Of a stretch of 64,000 nt of DNA, positions 28,073 to 35,653 are shown piece by piece. The stretch is from Cognatilysobacter bugurensis. Lineage in GTDB: Bacteria > Pseudomonadota > Gammaproteobacteria > Xanthomonadales > Xanthomonadaceae. Within the stretch, counting starts at the first letter, position 1. Each line of letters opens with the position of its first letter. The notes under the pieces are model-generated. The model was not told the origin of the DNA and made no database searches. It saw only the letters and a program-made list of their open reading frames with translations. A program made the translations under genes and the position numbers. The stretch spans positions 161,068-225,067 of the forward strand of contig NZ_BMYD01000001.1 of assembly GCF_014652095.1 (NCBI RefSeq). The letters are read 5' to 3'.

Positions 28073-29388
28073 GCGGGCTGCGGATGGGGCTTGCGCGATC
28101 GTAGCCGTTCGACCCCGAAGTGGCATGAGAAGGTGCTGCCGCGCCCGACCTCGCTCGTGATGCCGAGCCGGGCCTGGTGCAGGTTCAACACGTGCTTGAC
28201 GATGGACAGCCCGAGCCCGGTGCCGCCGCTCTCGCGGGAGCGGCTGTTCGACACCCGGTAGAAGCGCTCCGTCACGCGCGGCAGGTGCGCCGCCGGGATG
28301 CCGTAGCCGCTGTCGACCACCTCGAGCGCGACACCCCGGCCGTCGCGCCTGAAGCGAATGCGGATCGAGCCTCCGGCAGGCGTGTAGCGCACGGCATTGC
28401 TGACGAGGTTCGAGAACGCGCTGTGCAGTTCGCGGTGCGAACCCCACAGATCGACCCCGGCCTCGTCCTCGACGGTGACGTCGTGGCGGCTCTGGCTCAG
28501 CGCAGTCGCTTCGCGGCGCAGCGCAGCAAGCATCGGCGCCATCGCGACGGTCTCCTCGCTCGGCAGACTGTCCTGCGATTCCAGCCGCGAGAGCATCAGC
28601 AGGTCTTCGACCAGCTGCGTCATGCGCTGCGACTGGCGCTGCATCTCCGCAAGCATCGGCGCCCACTCCGGGTTGTCCTCCGGGTCGAGCATGTCCAGAT
28701 AGCCGTGGACGACGGTCAGCGGCGTGCGCAGCTCGTGCGATACGTTTGCGACGAAGTCGCGTCGCATCTGCTCCAGCAGAAGGAGGCGCGTGACATCGCG
28801 GGCGACGAGCATCCACAACTCGTCGGAGTAGGGGATCAGGCGCAGCGTCAGCGTCACGGCCGGATTGACCGGCGAGCGCGTCTCGATCGGTTCCGCGTGC
28901 CGGCCCGCAGAAAGCCAATGTGCGAGCGGCAGCGGCTGCAGCCGCGCAACGAGCGGCGCGCCGATATCACCCGGATACTGCAGCCCCAGCAGCGCACCGC
29001 TGGCTTCGTTGAACCACTGGATGCGCTGGGTGCCGCGGTCGACCACGACGATCGCGTCCGGTAGCGCCGCGGCGGCCGCGCGGTACGCACGCAGCATCTC
29101 GATGAGTCGGCGCTTGCGGCCGCGCATCTCGGCCTGGCCGCGGTACAGCAGCCGGTCGAGTTCATTCCACACGCCATCGCCCAGCGGCGGCGCAAGTCGT
29201 TGGCGAGCAGTGAGGCGCAGGAGCACGCCGCGCAGGCGCCAGTAATGCCAGGCCACGACGCCGAGCGCCGCGAAGGTGACGATCGGCCACGGGTGTCCGC
29301 TCATGACCCCAACGGCCGCCGCGCCGGCTAGCACGGCGAGGAGCTGAGACAGCGTGCGGAGCCACGCGTTGCGGGTGCGATGGGGCAT
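28069..29388 (-). CDS. phoR: Phosphate regulon sensor histidine kinase
   Basis: Membrane kinase of 439 residues. Two hydrophobic segments (about residues 12-30 and 33-50) precede a PAS domain (AAAALPDAIVVVDRG, residues 100-200), the phospho-acceptor His218 (VANVSHELRTPL), and an ATPase domain (NLVSNAVRYTP, DSGYGIP, GGTGLGLSIVKH). Like E. coli PhoR it has almost no periplasmic loop, so phosphate status is sensed through the Pst/PhoU proteins. It lies 42 bp after phoB and overlaps ppk1 by four bases. Confidence 0.95.
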   Translation of the reverse strand: MPHRTRNAWLRTLSQLLAVLAGAAAVGVMSGHPWPIVTFAALGVVAWHYWRLRGVLLRLTARQRLAPPLGDGVWNELDRLLYRGQAEMRGRKRRLIEMLRAYRAAAAALPDAIVVVDRGTQRIQWFNEASGALLGLQYPGDIGAPLVARLQPLPLAHWLSAGRHAEPIETRSPVNPAVTLTLRLIPYSDELWMLVARDVTRLLLLEQMRRDFVANVSHELRTPLTVVHGYLDMLDPEDNPEWAPMLAEMQRQSQRMTQLVEDLLMLSRLESQDSLPSEETVAMAPMLAALRREATALSQSRHDVTVEDEAGVDLWGSHRELHSAFSNLVSNAVRYTPAGGSIRIRFRRDGRGVALEVVDSGYGIPAAHLPRVTERFYRVSNSRSRESGGTGLGLSIVKHVLNLHQARLGITSEVGRGSTFSCHFGVERLRSRKPHPQPA

Positions 29389-29430
29389 TGGATCAGTCTA
29401 GGCGCGGCCGTGGCGCACGGCGAACGCGGC

Positions 29431-30138
29431 TCAGCCTTCGAGTGACGCCGAGAACCGATAGCCGGCGCCGCGCACGGTCTGCACCATGCCGTCGATGGCG
29501 TGTGGCTCGAGCGTCTTTCGCAGGCGACGAATATGCACGTCCACCGTGCGCTCCTCCACATAGACGCTGCCGCCCCACACATGGTCGAGCAGCTGCGTGC
29601 GCGAGTACACGCGCTCGGGGTGGGTCATGAAGAAGTGCAGCAGGCGGTATTCGGTCGGACCGATCTGCACCGGCTGATCGGCGCCGCCCGCGTTCGCGAA
29701 CACGCGATGTGCGGCGCCGTCGATGCGCAGCGCCCCGACCGAGACGCTGCCGTCCTCGTCGTCGTCGCGCGAGCGGCGCAGTACCGCGCGGATCCGGGCG
29801 AGCAGTTCGCGCGCCGAGAATGGCTTGACGACGTAATCGTCGACCCCCGCCTCAAGGCCTCCGACGCGGTCGTTCTCTTCACCCCGCGCCGTCAGCATGA
29901 TGATCGGCACTTCGCGCGTGAGCGACTCGCGCCTCCAGCGGCGCGCCAGGTCGAGCCCGCTCGTGCCGGGCAGCATCCAGTCGAGCAGGATCAGGTCGGG
30001 CACGCGGTCGGCAATCGCCGCCTGCGCCTCACGCCCGTCGGCAGCGTGCACCGGGTCGTACTCACCTTTGCGCAAGGCAAACGCGACCATGTCGCGAATG
30101 GCCGGTTCGTCTTCAACGATCAGGATGCGCTTGAGCAC
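29431..30138 (-). CDS. phoB: Phosphate regulon response regulator
   Basis: OmpR-family activator of 235 residues: receiver with Asp53 (LILLDWMLPGTSG), Thr and Lys switch residues (IIMLTARGEE, DDYVVKPFSARELLARI), and a winged-helix domain with GPTEYRLLHFFMTHPERVYS and RTVDVHIRRLRKTL. It is partnered with PhoR downstream. A Pho-box-like site lies 38 bp upstream, so autoactivation under phosphate starvation is expected. Confidence 0.97.
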   Translation of the reverse strand: MLKRILIVEDEPAIRDMVAFALRKGEYDPVHAADGREAQAAIADRVPDLILLDWMLPGTSGLDLARRWRRESLTREVPIIMLTARGEENDRVGGLEAGVDDYVVKPFSARELLARIRAVLRRSRDDDEDGSVSVGALRIDGAAHRVFANAGGADQPVQIGPTEYRLLHFFMTHPERVYSRTQLLDHVWGGSVYVEERTVDVHIRRLRKTLEPHAIDGMVQTVRGAGYRFSASLEG

Positions 30139-30175
30139 GTTTCACCGCACAGTTAGCTCGAAACCGCGTCAGTAC

Positions 30176-30193
30176 ACTACTGATTTATGACGC
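30176..30193 (-). promoter_or_regulatory. Putative Pho box upstream of phoB
   Basis: Read on the minus strand the site is GCGTCATAAATCAGTAGT, which matches the 18-base Pho-box consensus (CTGTCATAAATCTGTCAC) at 12 positions, including GTCATAAATC without a break. It ends 38 bp before the phoB start, a suitable place for PhoB-dependent activation. The second half-site is weak. Confidence 0.55.
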
Positions 30194-30197
30194 GGCA

Positions 30198-30210
30198 GTG
30201 ACATCGTCAC
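30198..30210. promoter_or_regulatory. Perfect GTGAC-ATC-GTCAC inverted repeat
   Basis: A 13-bp perfect dyad with a 3-base spacer, next to the Pho-box-like site and between the M48 protease gene and phoB. It could bind a dimeric regulator or be a spacer element. No factor is assigned. Confidence 0.35.
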
Positions 30211-30232
30211 ATCTTCGGTCAGGCCTTGGTCC

Positions 30233-31813
30233 TCACTGCCGACGAAGGTCCTCATCGCGAATGCCCTGTCGCTTGAGCTCGAGGACGGTCGGCGTGATCG
30301 CAGCGATGCGCGCCTCGATCCGTGCCCGCGCGTAATAGTCGAGTTCGCCTTTTTGCTTGAGCGTGTTGAGCTGCAGCAGCGCCTGTTCCGCGCGCCCGCT
30401 CAGCAAGGCCGCCTCGGCGTAGGCCTCGCCGGCCCGGACCGGATCGCCCGCAATTTCACTCGCGCGCGCGAAGGTGCGCTGGAAGAGGGCATCGTTCGAC
30501 GAGGTTGAAAGCAGCGGGCGCAGTACAGCTTGGGCGCGACGACCCGCATCCGGCGCGTCGCGCTCGCCCAGCAGGCGGGCGTACGTCAGGGCGACGGCGC
30601 GGTCACGCGGATTCGCGCGGAGCAACGCTTCCAGGCGCGCGTCAGCCGCTGCGGCGCGGCCGCTGCGCGACTCGGCTTCCGCGAGCGCGAGCGTCACCCA
30701 GCGGTTGTTGGGCTGGCGCTCCGAAAGCGCCGTCAGCGCCGCAGTCGCAGGGCCCGCCTGGTTCGCGCGCAACCGGGCCACGGCCTGGCCGTACCGCTGC
30801 GCGTCGTCGAGCCGCCCGGTTTTTTCGATGCGTGCGTACTCGTCCAGGGCGGTGGACGGCGTTTGCGCGGTGAGCACGCGCATGCGCTCGCGCGCGAATG
30901 AAAACTCCCCCGTGCCGCCGTTCGGCGCAGCCGCTGACACCTGCATCCCGCCGGGCAGCAGCGGGTTATCGCTCAGCGACGAAGCCACGAAACGACGCCC
31001 GGGCGCGCGCGCGATCTGCTCGGCGCGCTCCTTCGCCTCGCTGATACGGGTTGTCGTAACCGGGTGCGTGCGCAGGTAGTCCGGCGTTTCGCCGAACCAG
31101 TTCGCCGCGTTCGTGCGCGAGCGGGCGTGCAGCGTGGCGAAGAAATCGGCCATCGCGGCGACGTCATATCCGCCGCGCGACAGGGTCTGGATCCCGACGC
31201 GGTCGGCTTCGGACTCGCTGGAGCGCGTGTAGTCGATCTGCCGCTGCTGGGCGAGGCCCATCGCCGACACGATCGCCGCCTGCGCTGCGTCGTCACTGGA
31301 GTTGCCGCCGGCCGACTGCGCGACCACGATTGCGCCGAGCATCGCGAGCAGCAGTGGCAGCTGGTCCTTCTGCGCGCGCTCGACCGCGCGCAGCACATGG
31401 TCCTGCGTGACGTGCGCGATCTCGTGCGCAATCACCGCGGCCACCTCGTCCTCGCGCTCGGCCGCGAGCACCAGGCCTGCGTTCACGCCAATGTAGCCCC
31501 CGAGCGTCGCGAAAGCGTTGATCTCACGCTGCCGCATCATGAAGAACGTGAAGGGCTGCCGCGGCTGGTCGCTCTGCGCAACGAGCCGAGCGCCGAGGGT
31601 GTCGAGCCAGCTGTCGACCAGCGGGTCTTCGAGGATGTAATCGTAGTGGCGCAGCTGCGCGAGCATCATGCCGCCATAGCGCGACTGATCGGTCGGACTC
31701 AGCAGTTCGCCAGCGGACGACCCGATATCGGGCAGGCGCGGTTCCTGCGCGAGCGCGAGCGGTCCCGCCAGCAGCATCGTCACGAGGGCAGTGGTGAGCA
31801 GGGAGCGGCGCAA
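30233..31813 (-). CDS. Periplasmic M48 metalloprotease with TPR domain (BepA/YfgC-like)
   Basis: Probable outer-membrane-protein assembly chaperone and protease. Signal peptide RRSLLTTALVTMLLAGPLALA ends at Ala-Gln-Glu. The zinc motif HEIAH lies at residues 130-134 and the third ligand is in ESEAD (Glu202), counting from the TTG start. After the catalytic domain (to about residue 290) comes a TPR-rich half with RQPNNRWVTLALAEAESRSG and TYARLLGERDAP. Length 526 compares with 487 for E. coli BepA. TTG 31813 is chosen because GAGGA lies seven bases upstream and the signal peptide then begins normally; GTG 31843 has no ribosome site. It lies 94 bp before phoB on the same strand. Confidence 0.88.
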   Translation of the reverse strand: MRRSLLTTALVTMLLAGPLALAQEPRLPDIGSSAGELLSPTDQSRYGGMMLAQLRHYDYILEDPLVDSWLDTLGARLVAQSDQPRQPFTFFMMRQREINAFATLGGYIGVNAGLVLAAEREDEVAAVIAHEIAHVTQDHVLRAVERAQKDQLPLLLAMLGAIVVAQSAGGNSSDDAAQAAIVSAMGLAQQRQIDYTRSSESEADRVGIQTLSRGGYDVAAMADFFATLHARSRTNAANWFGETPDYLRTHPVTTTRISEAKERAEQIARAPGRRFVASSLSDNPLLPGGMQVSAAAPNGGTGEFSFARERMRVLTAQTPSTALDEYARIEKTGRLDDAQRYGQAVARLRANQAGPATAALTALSERQPNNRWVTLALAEAESRSGRAAAADARLEALLRANPRDRAVALTYARLLGERDAPDAGRRAQAVLRPLLSTSSNDALFQRTFARASEIAGDPVRAGEAYAEAALLSGRAEQALLQLNTLKQKGELDYYARARIEARIAAITPTVLELKRQGIRDEDLRRQ

Positions 31814-32010
31814 TCGGAAGTCCTCGCGTGAAGCACGTCGCACGGTGGCGCGACGCGTGTGAACCCATCTTTAAGCGCGGCCGTCGGACGCGACGTTGCA
31901 ACAGCGGGATGGAAAACCCGCGCCGCCGGTCGCATATTGCGACACGTGTCCGCGGCGGGCCGCTCCTGCCTCAGACCTCAGAACCCCTCCCAAGTTTCCG
32001 GAGCACGATC

Positions 32011-32301
32011 TTGACCCAATCGCCGCAATCCGCGCCCGCGATCACGATTTACACCACCGCGGTGTGCCCGTACTGCGTTGCCGCGAAGAACTTCCTCAAG
32101 AGCAAAGACCAGACCTGGACCGAAGTCCGCGTCGACCTTGACCCCGAGGAGCGCTCGCGCATGCAGGCGCTCACGAAGCGCACGAGCGTGCCGCAAATTT
32201 TCGTCGGCAACGTGCACGTCGGTGGGTACGACGACATGATCGCGATGCACCGCGCGGGCAAGCTCGACCCGCTGCTCGCCGGCGAGGGTCAGCGTTCATG
32301 A
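32011..32301 (+). CDS. grxC: Glutaredoxin 3 family
   Basis: Glutathione-dependent dithiol oxidoreductase of 96 residues. Active-site CPYC is at Cys19-Cys22 (TAVCPYCVAAKNFL); the cis-proline and glutathione groove appear as TSVPQIFVGNVHVGGYDD. The start must be TTG at 32011: it is the only start codon near the family N-terminus, and GGAG (32000-32003) lies seven bases upstream. Its stop overlaps the AhpD-like gene (ATGA), which suggests a shared redox role. Confidence 0.93.
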   Translation: MTQSPQSAPAITIYTTAVCPYCVAAKNFLKSKDQTWTEVRVDLDPEERSRMQALTKRTSVPQIFVGNVHVGGYDDMIAMHRAGKLDPLLAGEGQRS

Positions 32302-32696
32302 GCGACGCGCAGCAGGCCGAGCAGGACCGGATCGCCGAATTCACCGCGTTCCGCAAGCGCATGAACGAGCGCATCCTTGCCGAGCCCAACCAGGTGGTGC
32401 GGCGCTTTTTCGCGCTCGACACGCAGACCTACCAGCCCGGCGTGCTCGACGTAAAGACGAAGGAGCTGCTCGGTCTCGTCGCGTCGATGGTGCTGCGCTG
32501 CGACGACTGCATCAGCTACCACGTCGCGCAGTGCAAGGAGGCCGGCGTGAACCGTGCGGAGATGTTCGAGGCGTTCTCGGTGGGCCTCGTGGTCGGCGGT
32601 TCGATCGTGATCCCTCACATGCGCCGGGCCGTCGATTTTCTCGATCGGCTCGAGCAGGGCGAAGCCGCGGCGCCGTCGTCGCACGAGCACGATTGA
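32298..32696 (+). CDS. AhpD/carboxymuconolactone-decarboxylase-family thiol protein
   Basis: Product of 132 residues with the AhpD peroxidatic motif E-x11-C-x2-C-x3-H, seen as Glu56, Cys68, Cys71 and His75 (ELLGLVASMVLRCDDCISYH). Members with this motif reduce hydroperoxides or protein disulfides; true carboxymuconolactone decarboxylases lack the CXXC. Overlap with grxC by four bases supports a thiol-redox function, with the glutaredoxin as a possible electron donor. The partner peroxidase AhpC is not in view. Confidence 0.88.
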   Translation: MSDAQQAEQDRIAEFTAFRKRMNERILAEPNQVVRRFFALDTQTYQPGVLDVKTKELLGLVASMVLRCDDCISYHVAQCKEAGVNRAEMFEAFSVGLVVGGSIVIPHMRRAVDFLDRLEQGEAAAPSSHEHD

Positions 32697-32745
32697 AGCG
32701 AATCCATGCATCCGGGCGCCTGCATTGACCCAATGTGACGTGTCC

Positions 32746-32767
32746 GCGGCCTGCAGGTGCAGGCCGC
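32746..32767. other. 22-bp near-perfect palindrome between redox and IDH genes
   Basis: A 10-bp perfect dyad (GCGGCCTGCA and TGCAGGCCGC) around a 2-base centre, 50 bp after the AhpD-like gene and 72 bp before the isocitrate dehydrogenase start. There is no U-tract, so an operator is at least as likely as a terminator. A CATAAT (32774-32779) follows it and could be a -10 box. Confidence 0.4.
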
Positions 32768-32839
32768 TTCCGGCATAATTCACGGTCGTTTTTCCCCGGC
32801 GCGCCAACCACTTGCGCGCCCCCAGCCGGAATTCCTCCA

Positions 32840-33847
32840 ATGACCCAGACCATTACGGTGATCCGCGGCGACGGCATCGGCCCCGAGATCATGGACGCGA
32901 CGCTGCGCGTGCTCGACGCGATGAACGTCGGCCTTCAGTACGAGTTCGCGGATGCCGGCCTGGTCGCGCTCGAAAAGCAGGGCGAGTTGCTGCCCGCTGC
33001 CACGCTCGAGTCGATCCGCACCAACCGCATCGCGCTGAAGAGTCCGTTGACTACGCCGGTCGGCGAGGGCTTTTCGTCGATCAATGTCGAACTGCGCAAG
33101 CGCTTCGACCTGTACGCGAACGTGCGTCCGGCCAAGTCGTTCCCGAACACGAAGTCGCGCTTTCCCTCCGGTGTGGACCTCGTCACCGTGCGCGAGAACA
33201 CCGAAGGCGCGTACATCGGCGAAGGCCAGTCGCTGAGCGAGGACGGCGAGACGGCCGTGCTGCAGCAGAAGGTCACGCGCCGCGGCTCGGAGCGCATCGT
33301 GCGCTACGCGTTCGAGCTTGCCCGCAGGACCGGCCGCAAGAAGGTCACGGTCGTCCACAAGGCGAACATCCTGAAGTCGACGTCGGGCCTGTTCCTGCGC
33401 ACCGCGCGCACGGTCGCCCAGGAGTACTCGGACATCGAGTGCAACGAAATGATCGTCGACAACTGCTGCATGCAGCTCGTCATGCGTCCCGAGCAGTTCG
33501 ACATAATCGTGACCACCAACCTGTTCGGCGACATCATCTCCGACCTCTGCGCTGGCCTCGTCGGCGGCCTCGGCCTGGCGCCGGGCGCGAACATCGGAAC
33601 CGATGCCGCGATTTTCGAAGCGGTCCATGGCACCGCGCCGGACATTGCAGGGCAGGGCAAGGCAAACCCGTGCGCATTGCTGCTCGGCGCGGCTCAGATG
33701 CTCGACCACCTCGCAATGCCCGAGCAAGCCGAGCGCCTCCGCAAGGCGGTCATCTCGACGCTCGAGGCAAAGGACTCGTTGACCCCCGACCTCGGCGGCA
33801 GCGGAACGACCGATACGTTTGCCGACGCGATCATCCGCCGGCTCTGA
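32840..33847 (+). CDS. NAD-type isocitrate dehydrogenase (beta-decarboxylating dehydrogenase family)
   Basis: Converts isocitrate to 2-oxoglutarate with CO2 release in the TCA cycle. The 335-residue product is the short, NAD-type length. Motifs: VIRGDGIGPEIMDATLRVLD, the substrate loop with FSSINVELRKRF (Ser and Asn that contact isocitrate), YANVRPAKSFP, RENTEGAYIGEG, NCCMQLV and the metal-binding DIIVTTNLFGDIISDLCAGL, then GSAPDIAG-like HGTAPDIAGQGKANP. Homoisocitrate and 3-isopropylmalate dehydrogenases share this fold; the substrate loop favours isocitrate. ATG 32840 has GGA ten bases upstream. A terminator follows. Confidence 0.88.
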   Translation: MTQTITVIRGDGIGPEIMDATLRVLDAMNVGLQYEFADAGLVALEKQGELLPAATLESIRTNRIALKSPLTTPVGEGFSSINVELRKRFDLYANVRPAKSFPNTKSRFPSGVDLVTVRENTEGAYIGEGQSLSEDGETAVLQQKVTRRGSERIVRYAFELARRTGRKKVTVVHKANILKSTSGLFLRTARTVAQEYSDIECNEMIVDNCCMQLVMRPEQFDIIVTTNLFGDIISDLCAGLVGGLGLAPGANIGTDAAIFEAVHGTAPDIAGQGKANPCALLLGAAQMLDHLAMPEQAERLRKAVISTLEAKDSLTPDLGGSGTTDTFADAIIRRL

Positions 33848-33866
33848 TCGCCCGATGCCGGATGTG

Positions 33867-33893
33867 AAAACGGGGCGCTGTGCGCCCCGTTTT
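33867..33893. terminator. Bidirectional Rho-independent terminator
   Basis: A 12-bp perfect stem (AAAACGGGGCGC and its complement) with a TGT loop, T-rich on the plus side and A-rich on the other, between the converging isocitrate dehydrogenase and BI-1 genes. Confidence 0.92.
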
Positions 33894-33916
33894 CGTTTCG
33901 ATCCCCGGCTGTCGCG

Positions 33917-34672
33917 TCAGTCGCGCGACTGCAGCTTCATGAGCAGGCGGAGGATTTCCAGGTACAGCCAGATCAGCGTGACGAGCAGCCCGAACGCCGC
34001 GTACCACTCCATGTACTTCGGCGCGCCCTGCTCGACGCCCGATTCGATGAAGTCGAAGTCGAGCACGAGGTTCAGCGCCGCGATCACGACTACGAACGCG
34101 GAAAACGCGATGCCGAGCCAGCCGCTCTCATGGATGAACGGGATCGACGTGCCGAAGAAGCTCATCGCAAAGTTGACGAGATAGAGCAGCGCGATGCCAC
34201 CCGTCGCGGCGAACACGCCCAGCTTGAAGTTCTCCGTGGCGCGGATCAGGCCACTGCGGTACGCGAGAAGCAGCGCCGCGAGCGTGCCGAACGTGAGCCC
34301 GACCGCCTGCAGCACGATGCCCGGGAACCGCTGCTCGACCATGGCCGAGATCGCGCCGAGGAACACGCCCTCGAGCGCGGCGTAGAGCGGGGCCGTGACC
34401 GGTGACCACGTCTTCTTGAAGACCGTGATCAGTGCGAGCACCAACCCGCCCACTGCGCCGCCGAGCATGTACGGCGTCATGTTCGCGGTGCCGTTGCTTG
34501 AGAAGAACAGGCCCCAGGTGTACATCGCGCCGACTAGCGTGATCACGAGCAGCAGCCCGGTCTTGTTGACCGTGCCGTTGAGCGTCATTGCACCTGCGTC
34601 CCGCCGGACGACGGCGCCGCTGCCGAGGTCGAGGAAGGTCGAATCCTTCAAGGCCGGATTGCCACTGCGCAT
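33917..34672 (-). CDS. Bax inhibitor-1 / YccA family membrane protein
   Basis: Product of 251 residues with seven hydrophobic segments (TGLLLVITLVGAMYTWGLFF, PYMLGGAVGGLVLALI, FLGAISAMVE, AVGLTFGTLAALLLAY, LYLVNFAMSFFG, WLGIAFSAFVVVIAALN, WYAAFGLLVTLIWLYLEIL). The C-terminal LEILRLLMKLQSRD is typical of the YccA branch, which in E. coli modulates the FtsH protease; calcium leak is reported for other members. ATG 34672 has AGGGGA upstream. Converges with isocitrate dehydrogenase. Confidence 0.92.
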   Translation of the reverse strand: MRSGNPALKDSTFLDLGSGAVVRRDAGAMTLNGTVNKTGLLLVITLVGAMYTWGLFFSSNGTANMTPYMLGGAVGGLVLALITVFKKTWSPVTAPLYAALEGVFLGAISAMVEQRFPGIVLQAVGLTFGTLAALLLAYRSGLIRATENFKLGVFAATGGIALLYLVNFAMSFFGTSIPFIHESGWLGIAFSAFVVVIAALNLVLDFDFIESGVEQGAPKYMEWYAAFGLLVTLIWLYLEILRLLMKLQSRD

Positions 34673-34738
34673 GGGGTCCCCTGAAATACGTTTGGTTGAG
34701 GCCGCGAGCATACCGCTGCAGATGCTGCCCGCGCCTGA

Positions 34739-34766
34739 TTGACAGAACCCCGGGGGGGAATAGAGA
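34739..34766 (+). promoter_or_regulatory. Sigma70-type promoter of tRNA block
   Basis: TTGACA (34739-34744), 16 bases, then TAGAGA (34761-34766), with a G+C-rich stretch (CACGGCC) before the likely start. It lies 45 bp before tRNA-Pro. GC-rich discriminators are typical of stringently controlled stable-RNA promoters. Confidence 0.6.
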
Positions 34767-34810
34767 ATGCACGGCCTTTCGCGGCGCTGGTGCGCACGGG
34801 AGCCCGGCAT

Positions 34811-34887
<77 letters not shown>

Positions 34888-34918
34888 TCACGCGGAACGC
34901 CGGTAAGATCGATCGCTG

Positions 34919-34995
34919 GCGCCCGTAGCTCAACCGGATAGAGCACCGGCCTTCTAAGCCGGTGGTTGCAGGTTCGATTCCTGCCGGGCGCGCCA
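34919..34995 (+). tRNA. tRNA-Arg (TCT)
   Basis: Cloverleaf of 77 bases with encoded CCA. Acceptor GCGCCCG pairs with CGGGCGC; the anticodon arm CGGCCTTCTAAGCCG gives TCT; T arm GGTTCGATTCC. It lies 31 bases after tRNA-Pro. Confidence 0.97.
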
Positions 34996-35019
34996 GGCGG
35001 TACAGTGTTGGTTGTTATG

Positions 35020-35096
35020 GTGGCTGTAGCTCAGCTGGTTAGAGTACTGGATTGTGATTCCAGATGTCGGGGGTTCGAGTCCCCTCAGCCACCCCA
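35020..35096 (+). tRNA. tRNA-His (GTG)
   Basis: Cloverleaf of 77 bases with encoded CCA. Acceptor GTGGCTG pairs with CAGCCAC; the base before it is G (35019), the extra G-1 that HisRS requires, opposite C at the discriminator. Anticodon loop ATTGTGATT gives GTG. Confidence 0.97.
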
Positions 35097-35099
35097 CTC

Positions 35100-35129
35100 T
35101 TGTGCGGAACCGCAGCAGATTGCTATAGT
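35100..35129 (+). promoter_or_regulatory. Extended -10 promoter before tRNA-Lys
   Basis: TTGTGC (35100-35105), 18 bases, then TG-C-TATAGT (-10 at 35124-35129). It lies 33 bp before tRNA-Lys and suggests separate expression of tRNA-Lys and, possibly, tRNA-Leu. Confidence 0.5.
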
Positions 35130-35162
35130 TTCGCGCCTCAGCAGTATCGCTTCACAAGTTTT

Positions 35163-35238
35163 GGGCCGTTAGCTCAGTTGGTAGAGCAGTTGACTCTTAA
35201 TCAATAGGTCCAAGGTTCGAATCCTTGACGGCCCACCA
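35163..35238 (+). tRNA. tRNA-Lys (CTT)
   Basis: Cloverleaf of 76 bases with encoded CCA. Acceptor GGGCCGT pairs with ACGGCCC; anticodon arm TTGACTCTTAATCAA gives CTT. A terminator follows ten bases after the CCA. Confidence 0.96.
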
Positions 35239-35247
35239 AAACACGAA

Positions 35248-35275
35248 GCACCTGGCTCCGGCCAGGTGCTTTTTT
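35248..35275 (+). terminator. Rho-independent terminator after tRNA-Lys
   Basis: A 9-bp perfect stem (GCACCTGGC / GCCAGGTGC), TCCG loop, six T. It separates tRNA-Lys from tRNA-Leu. Confidence 0.94.
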
Positions 35276-35319
35276 GTTGCGGCGTCCCCGGTGCAGAATG
35301 CGCCGCGGGGTGTCCCGAT

Positions 35320-35404
35320 GCGAAAGTGGCGGAACTGGTAGACGCACTGGATTTAGGTTCCAGCGCCGCAAGGCGTGCGGGTTCGAGTCCCGCCTTTCGC
35401 ACCA
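35320..35404 (+). tRNA. tRNA-Leu (TAG)
   Basis: Class II tRNA of 85 bases with encoded CCA and a long variable arm (GCGCCGCAAGGCGT). Acceptor GCGAAAG pairs with CTTTCGC; anticodon loop ATTTAGG gives TAG. The 249 bases to tig hold no clear promoter, so read-through into tig is possible. Confidence 0.96.
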
Positions 35405-35653
35405 CCCAACGAGGCACGACCCCGGCCCGGGCTTTCTCGCACTCTTTTCGGCTGCCCCGCGCACGTATCTCGACGGCCGGGCCCACCCGAGCTTCGCGCC
35501 GTTCGCCGCTGGGTGCCCCGCGCCAGCGGCCCGGCCGTGCGCTGGCAGAGCGCGCCGTTATCGGCGAAACTTGCCCGTTCCGTGGCCGCTAGCGGCGCGG
35601 CTCCCTTATTGAACTTACCGTCGCGGCCACGGGCTGCGGTCGCAGGAGTGGAT

